Shown in pieces: positions 5,722 to 9,179 of a DNA stretch of 9,179 bases. The stretch comes from Planctomycetota bacterium (lineage in GTDB: Bacteria > Planctomycetota > Planctomycetia > Pirellulales > UBA7805). Position 1 is the first letter of the stretch, and the number at the start of each line of letters is the position of its first letter. The DNA is taken from assembly GCA_014237955.1 (NCBI GenBank), contig JABABY010000076.1, positions 1 through 9,179 on the forward strand, written 5' to 3'. The translations under genes were made by a program, and so were the position numbers. The notes beneath the pieces were generated by a model. That model saw only the letters and a program-made list of their open reading frames with translations. It was not told where the DNA came from and did no database searches.

Positions 5722-6881
5722 TCCTCACTTCATTGTTTCCTACTCCAGGCAGACCTTGCCAGGGTATTTTTGCGAAGCGAAGGTGGCAGGCCATGGCGCG
5801 GCGCAATCATGATGTGCATGTCATCCATCCGTTGCCACGTACCCCGCCAGCCCCTTTCGATTTAATCATGGGTCGAGAACGTGCACTTTTGAGTCGTGCA
5901 CCAAGCAAAGAATCGGTAGATGATTTTACGGTTTATCGTCCGCGGTATCTGCATATCCCGCGCAAACCAGTCGGCAACGCAGAGCGGTTTGGAAAGGTTG
6001 CTGCATATTGCATCCAGAAATTGCGACATCGTCCTGACGTGATTATTTGCGACTACGCTTGGCCCGCTGCAAGAGTACTGAACTTTCTGCAGGAGAAAAT
6101 GCCGGTAGTGATCCATGGCAGAGGGAGCGACGTGATGCAGATTTCACGCTACCCATTTCTCCGAGCGAAACTACAGGCAAGTTTGGCTGCTGCTGGTAAT
6201 TGGTGTGGTGTTTCCCAGAAACTCGTCCAGCGACTGGATGAACTTGGGGATATACCGAACCGGGGAATGATGACTCCAAATGGAGTCGATAGATCGCTAT
6301 TTTATCCTGGAAGTCGAGAATCAGCTCGACAGGCTTTAAATCTTTCCACTGAAAAGCCAGTGGTGCTAGTGGTCGGTCACCTGATACACCGAAAGCGCCC
6401 CTTGCTGGCTCTTGAATCTTTCATCCAGGGTGCCCCTCGAGAAGCGCAACTCGTGTTTGTCGGTCGCGGACCACTTAAAGGCAACTTGATGAAAAGAATT
6501 TTGGAGTACAATCTTGAGAATCGAGTCTTTATTATCGATGAGATGGACCAAGAGACACTTGCTCAATGGTATCGGGCTGCATCGGCCTTGCTGATCACCA
6601 GTTCCCGGGAAGGCCGACCTAATGTGGTCATCGAAGCATTAGCATCAGGTTTGCCAGTCGTGGCAACAAAAACAGATGGGTCGGCAGAACTCATGAAAGG
6701 TTTTCCCGAATTTCTAGCCCCTATTGGCAATGATTGCGCCATTGCACAGTGTTTGGATTTGGCGCTGAAAAATCCGCCGTCTCCAGATACCTGTATTGAA
6801 CAGATTGCGCATCTCACGTGGCAAAAAGCTTGCGCAGATTTGAGGAATGCTCTCCAATCGGCAATCGATCGATTCAGTTGA
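5709..6881 (+). CDS. GT4-family (GT-B fold) glycosyltransferase
   Basis: The protein has 390 residues, normal for the family, from a TTG start with a near-consensus ribosome binding site. The N-terminal Rossmann half begins with TVVLTSLFPTPGRPCQGIF, followed by the VHVIHPLPRTPP strand-loop and HGRGSD at 136-141, a region of the acceptor/donor cleft. The C-terminal nucleotide-sugar-binding half begins near TPNGVD (189-194) and VVLVVGHLIHRKRP (218-231). It carries the EX7E motif E301-G-R-P-N-V-V-I-E309, then ALASGLPVVATKTDGSAELM. All landmarks of an active retaining GT4 enzyme are visible. It should transfer a sugar from a nucleotide donor during surface-polysaccharide or glycoconjugate assembly on the cytoplasmic side. 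Donor and acceptor are unknown. The neighbouring FkbM methyltransferase and SGNH-hydrolase remnant are compatible with an exopolysaccharide locus. Confidence 0.9.
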   Translation: MRTVVLTSLFPTPGRPCQGIFAKRRWQAMARRNHDVHVIHPLPRTPPAPFDLIMGRERALLSRAPSKESVDDFTVYRPRYLHIPRKPVGNAERFGKVAAYCIQKLRHRPDVIICDYAWPAARVLNFLQEKMPVVIHGRGSDVMQISRYPFLRAKLQASLAAAGNWCGVSQKLVQRLDELGDIPNRGMMTPNGVDRSLFYPGSRESARQALNLSTEKPVVLVVGHLIHRKRPLLALESFIQGAPREAQLVFVGRGPLKGNLMKRILEYNLENRVFIIDEMDQETLAQWYRAASALLITSSREGRPNVVIEALASGLPVVATKTDGSAELMKGFPEFLAPIGNDCAIAQCLDLALKNPPSPDTCIEQIAHLTWQKACADLRNALQSAIDRFS

Positions 6882-7111
6882 TCAACACCACCACTCGTGT
6901 GGCCTCTGTTTGTGGATCCACAACATGGGAATGTACTTACTCGGCAGCCCTGCAGCAAGAGTTAAGTCGTTTAGTAACTGGAGAGGGAGTTAAACAATTC
7001 GAGGTTTTGAATTTTGGCGCCGAGTCATGGGCGACGGTTGAAAGCCCAATGAATTACGCAGTGCGTGGCATCCACGCTCAGCAGCAGAGAGAAAGACTGG
7101 GCGGTGGTTAG
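6882..7111 (+). pseudogene. Decayed SGNH/GDSL hydrolase fragment
   Basis: One frame here (phase of 6818, which lies inside the glycosyltransferase gene) reads RVASVCGSTTWECTYSAAL, then QFEVLNFGAESWATVES and MNYAVRGI, and stops at TAG 7109-7111. This resembles the N-terminal part of SGNH/GDSL hydrolases: block I, usually GGSTTWG with the nucleophilic serine (here at 6917-6919), then a YxxxLQxxL helix, then the block II strand FEVxNxGxxGxxT. The usual segment between GSTTW and TYS is missing, the first glycine is cysteine, and similarity ends after RGI. There is no proper start codon, and the blocks with the catalytic Asp/His are absent. I read it as an internal remnant of an acyl-esterase of the kind that modifies polysaccharides, probably once downstream of the glycosyltransferase gene. 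Confidence 0.6.
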
Positions 7112-7129
7112 AACTCTTAGCGGCTTACT
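7112..7129. repeat. 18-base direct repeat, copy 2
   Basis: AACTCTTAGCGGCTTACT, 17 of 18 identical to 5326-5343. It fills almost exactly the 20-base gap between the stop of the SGNH remnant and the stop of the convergent minus-strand gene. Confidence 0.55.
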
Positions 7130-7131
7130 TT

Positions 7132-7344
7132 CTAGTCGTCCTTATAAATGAGTTTTATTGTCTTTCGGCCATCCTCATCCGAGTAAGTCTGAAGGCCATC
7201 TGGCTCGCCGTTCTTGTAATGGGCCTCCAACCGCTTCTGGCCGTTTTCATACCAAATGACAAGGATGTCTGAGCCATCGACAATCTTTGTCTCTGGACAA
7301 GGTAACGTTTCAACATTTACTTCGTGCAAGTCATCGCTCTTCAT
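7132..7344 (-). CDS. Short YwqK/MORN-2 repeat-like protein
   Basis: The protein has 70 residues on the minus strand. Residues 27-46 (ILVIWYENGQKRLEAHYKNG) followed by EPDGLQTY form a clear MORN-2-type unit (WYxNGQKxxExxYKxGxxxG). Residues 54-70 form a weaker second copy (YSDEDGRKTIKLIYKDD). YwqK-type proteins carry many such units. One Bacillus homologue is considered an antitoxin for YwqJ, and the planctomycete copies are mostly of unknown role. PCPETKIVDG at 15-24 resembles the CP-x-T-x-V-V-D-G tail region of longer planctomycete homologues, so this may be only the C-terminal part. An in-frame TGA lies directly before the ATG and no ribosome binding site is seen, which also suggests truncation. 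No signal peptide or toxin partner is visible. Function is not assigned. Confidence 0.55.
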   Translation of the reverse strand: MKSDDLHEVNVETLPCPETKIVDGSDILVIWYENGQKRLEAHYKNGEPDGLQTYSDEDGRKTIKLIYKDD

Positions 7345-7523
7345 TCACGCGTTCGGCCTGCGTCTGACCGGGGGTTACATGGTCTCCTTAAACGCGTTAC
7401 GTTATCATGCTTGGTGACTATCATCTCACTCGTTGCGTGTGCGTTTGGGTGAGATCTACCGGGCAAAGGTCAAAGCCGATCGCGTGAAGTAACGAATTGC
7501 CGTAACGTACCGAAAGGGCGGTA
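7345..7523. promoter_or_regulatory. Divergent intergenic region upstream of egtD
   Basis: This 179-base region separates the minus-strand YwqK-like gene from egtD. ATCTCAC (7423-7429) and GTGAGAT (7449-7455) are perfect inverted copies with a 19-base loop, placed about 68 bases before the egtD start. ACGCGTT occurs twice, once as the palindrome AACGCGTT near 7390. No clear sigma-70 promoter stands out. An operator or leader hairpin is possible. Confidence 0.4.
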
Positions 7524-8495
7524 ATGGATCGACCTATCTCAACCACCCTGCACGATTTTACACCTGCCACCAAGGCCTTTTATGATGACGTCGTGGCGGG
7601 GCTCAACCGGCGTCCGCGATCTCTGCCGTGCAAGTACTTCTACGATGAACGCGGATCGCAATTGTTTGACCAGATCTGTGATTTGGATGAGTACTATCTG
7701 ACTCGTGTTGAACTGGAGATTATGCGGCAGAACGCCGACCAGATGGCCAAACAGATTGGCCCTGGCGTGATGCTGGTGGAATACGGAAGCGGGAGCAGTG
7801 TTAAGACACGGCTCCTTCTCGAACACCTACAAAGTCCGGTCGCGTATGTCGCTGTCGACATCTCTCGCGACCATCTACATCAAAACGCCAACGACCTCGC
7901 GCGTCAGTATCCTGCCGTTGAAATACTACCCGTTAGCGCGGATTTCACAGAAGACTTTGATCTGCCCGTGCCGACTGACGTGCCGACCCACAACGCCGTC
8001 TACTTTCCTGGTTCGACGATCGGTAATTTTGAACCCGACGCAGCCCAGGCAATGCTTGCGAAAATCGTTTCGTTGTGCGGATGTAGGGGGGGATTGCTAA
8101 TCGGCATCGATCTTCAGAAGGAGTCCAGTGTTATTGAGGCGGCATACAATGATTCCGCGGGAGTTACCGCCGAGTTCAATCTAAACCTGCTTGGTCGCAT
8201 CAATCGCGAACTCGACGCTGATATTGACGTCGATCAGTTTGAGCACAGGGCGTTCTATGACGAGTCGCTGGGCCGCATGGAGATCTACCTCGTAAGCCGG
8301 ACGGAACAAACGTTTGTAATCGGCCAAGAATCGTTCGGCGTTGCCGCAGGGGAAACGATTCACACCGAGTACTCGCACAAGTACACGATCGCTGGTTTTT
8401 CGGAGTTGGCTTCCCGCGCAGGTCTCACCTTACGTAGACATTGGACTGATGGTCAGGATCGGTTTGCGGTCCTGCACTTCGCAGTGCTGGAATAG
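7524..8495 (+). CDS. egtD: L-histidine N-alpha-methyltransferase EgtD
   Basis: The protein has 323 residues, the usual EgtD length. The ATG is preceded by AAAGGGCGG (from 7513). It uses three SAM to convert histidine into hercynine, the first step of ergothioneine synthesis in the cytoplasm. Family landmarks are LPCKYFYDERGSQLFDQIC (34-52), DEYYLTRVE (55-63), the SAM-binding VEYGSGSSVKT (85-95) and YVAVDIS (108-114), and FPGSTIGNFEP (161-171). From memory of the Mycobacterium smegmatis enzyme, its histidine-recognition residues include N166, Y206, M252, E282 and S284. Here N168 and Y208 are shifted by two, while M252, E282 and S284 sit at the same numbers. This argues for genuine histidine specificity. 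The usual partner egtB is not in the window. The next gene, 53 bases downstream, is an ABC-transporter ATPase. Confidence 0.95.
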   Translation: MDRPISTTLHDFTPATKAFYDDVVAGLNRRPRSLPCKYFYDERGSQLFDQICDLDEYYLTRVELEIMRQNADQMAKQIGPGVMLVEYGSGSSVKTRLLLEHLQSPVAYVAVDISRDHLHQNANDLARQYPAVEILPVSADFTEDFDLPVPTDVPTHNAVYFPGSTIGNFEPDAAQAMLAKIVSLCGCRGGLLIGIDLQKESSVIEAAYNDSAGVTAEFNLNLLGRINRELDADIDVDQFEHRAFYDESLGRMEIYLVSRTEQTFVIGQESFGVAAGETIHTEYSHKYTIAGFSELASRAGLTLRRHWTDGQDRFAVLHFAVLE

Positions 8496-8548
8496 GTTCA
8501 CGATGTCGAAGTGCGTCACGATCCAGCGTTCGGACTAGGCTCAGACGA

Positions 8549-9179
8549 ATGGCAATACTTGAGCTAGAAAACATATCGAAGCGATACGGCACGCTTACTG
8601 CACTCGAGCCGATGAACTTGTCTTTCGATGCGGAAAAGACATACGTGTTGCTCGGGACCAGCGGATGCGGGAAGTCCACCATACTCAAGCTTGCCATAAG
8701 GTTGCTGCTGCCGGATTCGGGGTGCGTGCATTTCGATGGCGAGCAGCTCGGCGACCACAACAAACTCCGTGTGCGCCAGCGGGTCGGGTATGTTATTCAG
8801 GATGGCGGGTTATTCCCACATATCACCGCTGCAGACAACGCCTCGCTCGTGGCACGGCACCTTGGCTGGAGCCACAAACAAGTCGAGCAGCGGTTGTCCC
8901 TGCTCGCCGAACTCGTGCAAATTCCACGAGAGGATTTAGATCGGTTTCCAGCCCAGCTTTCCGGCGGGCAACAACAGCGTGTCGGACTGATGCGGGCATT
9001 GATGCTTGATCCTGATGTTCTCCTGCTAGACGAACCGCTCGGATCTTTGGATCCGATGATCCGAAGCGATCTGCAGGCGGACCTGCGCAGAATTTTTCGA
9101 ACCTTAAAGAAGACCGTTGTCCTCGTCACGCATGACCTGCACGAGGCTGCTTTTCTCGGTGACGAAGTGTTGTTGCTTC
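8549..9179 (+). CDS. ABC transporter ATPase, OpuCA/EgtV-like (3' partial)
   Basis: The gene starts at ATG 8549 and runs past the right edge, with 210 residues visible. It has a full nucleotide-binding domain: Walker A GTSGCGKST (36-44, with T where P is usual), Q-loop YVIQDGGLFPHIT (81-93), signature LSGGQQQR (137-144), Walker B VLLLDEPLGSLDP (157-169) and switch histidine in VTHD (193-196). The GGLFPHIT segment after the Q-loop is characteristic of the osmoprotectant/quaternary-amine importers OpuCA, YehX and EgtV. It should energise uptake of a betaine-like compound together with a permease and binding protein that would lie beyond the window. Ergothioneine and hercynine are themselves betaines, so the position next to egtD suggests such a substrate, but this is inference. 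The ribosome binding site is weak. A C-terminal CBS region, usual in OpuCA, cannot be seen here. Confidence 0.88.
   Translation, partial: MAILELENISKRYGTLTALEPMNLSFDAEKTYVLLGTSGCGKSTILKLAIRLLLPDSGCVHFDGEQLGDHNKLRVRQRVGYVIQDGGLFPHITAADNASLVARHLGWSHKQVEQRLSLLAELVQIPREDLDRFPAQLSGGQQQRVGLMRALMLDPDVLLLDEPLGSLDPMIRSDLQADLRRIFRTLKKTVVLVTHDLHEAAFLGDEVLLL

Noticed and set aside
6818..7111. Intact 97-residue gene
   Set aside because: Its ATG lies inside the glycosyltransferase gene without a ribosome binding site, and only the part after 6882 resembles a family, as a fragment.
8504..8539. 11-codon ORF between egtD and the ABC ATPase gene
   Set aside because: It is too short, with no ribosome binding site and no similarity.
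8425..9129. Minus-strand and shifted frames over the right end
   Set aside because: They are shadows of egtD and of the ABC ATPase gene, whose Walker A, signature and Walker B motifs are all in the 8549 frame.

Overview
The window looks like a planctomycete chromosome, probably from the Pirellulales or relatives. This is inferred from gene content: a Calx-beta plus golvesin-like surface protein, a secreted M28 peptidase, a YwqK/MORN-type protein, and loosely packed genes separated by long spacers. TTG start codons with good ribosome binding sites recur. No rRNA, tRNA, CRISPR array or intact mobile element was seen.

Layout, left to right. (1) 2-618: the 3' end of a large surface/adhesin-type gene. 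A Calx-beta repeat is followed by a golvesin-like domain that appears broken by an in-frame TAG and a one-base frameshift. (2) 759-1853: a membrane-anchored endonuclease/exonuclease/phosphatase (EEP) family protein with all the core catalytic motifs. (3) 2073-3143 and 3237-3764: a secreted M28 zinc peptidase and a cytosolic cytidine/guanine-deaminase-fold enzyme, both GC-richer. (4) about 3960-7111: a more A/T-rich accessory block with an FkbM-type methyltransferase, a 770-base spacer full of inverted repeats, a GT4 glycosyltransferase and a decayed SGNH/GDSL-hydrolase fragment. These families are typical of surface-polysaccharide loci, and the broken gene and long spacer suggest past rearrangement. 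(5) 7132-7344, minus strand: a short YwqK/MORN-2-like protein, possibly the tail of a longer one. (6) 7524-9179: egtD (histidine trimethylation, the first step of ergothioneine synthesis) followed 53 bases later by an ABC-transporter ATPase that runs off the right edge.

The most notable points are the two pseudogene-like remnants, a near-identical 18-base repeat that bounds part of the A/T-rich block, a cluster of hairpins after the FkbM gene, an inverted repeat covering the start codon of a possible 52-codon leader ORF before the glycosyltransferase, and the egtD/OpuCA-EgtV-like ATPase pairing. I did not find a convincing wholly new defence or mobile system.
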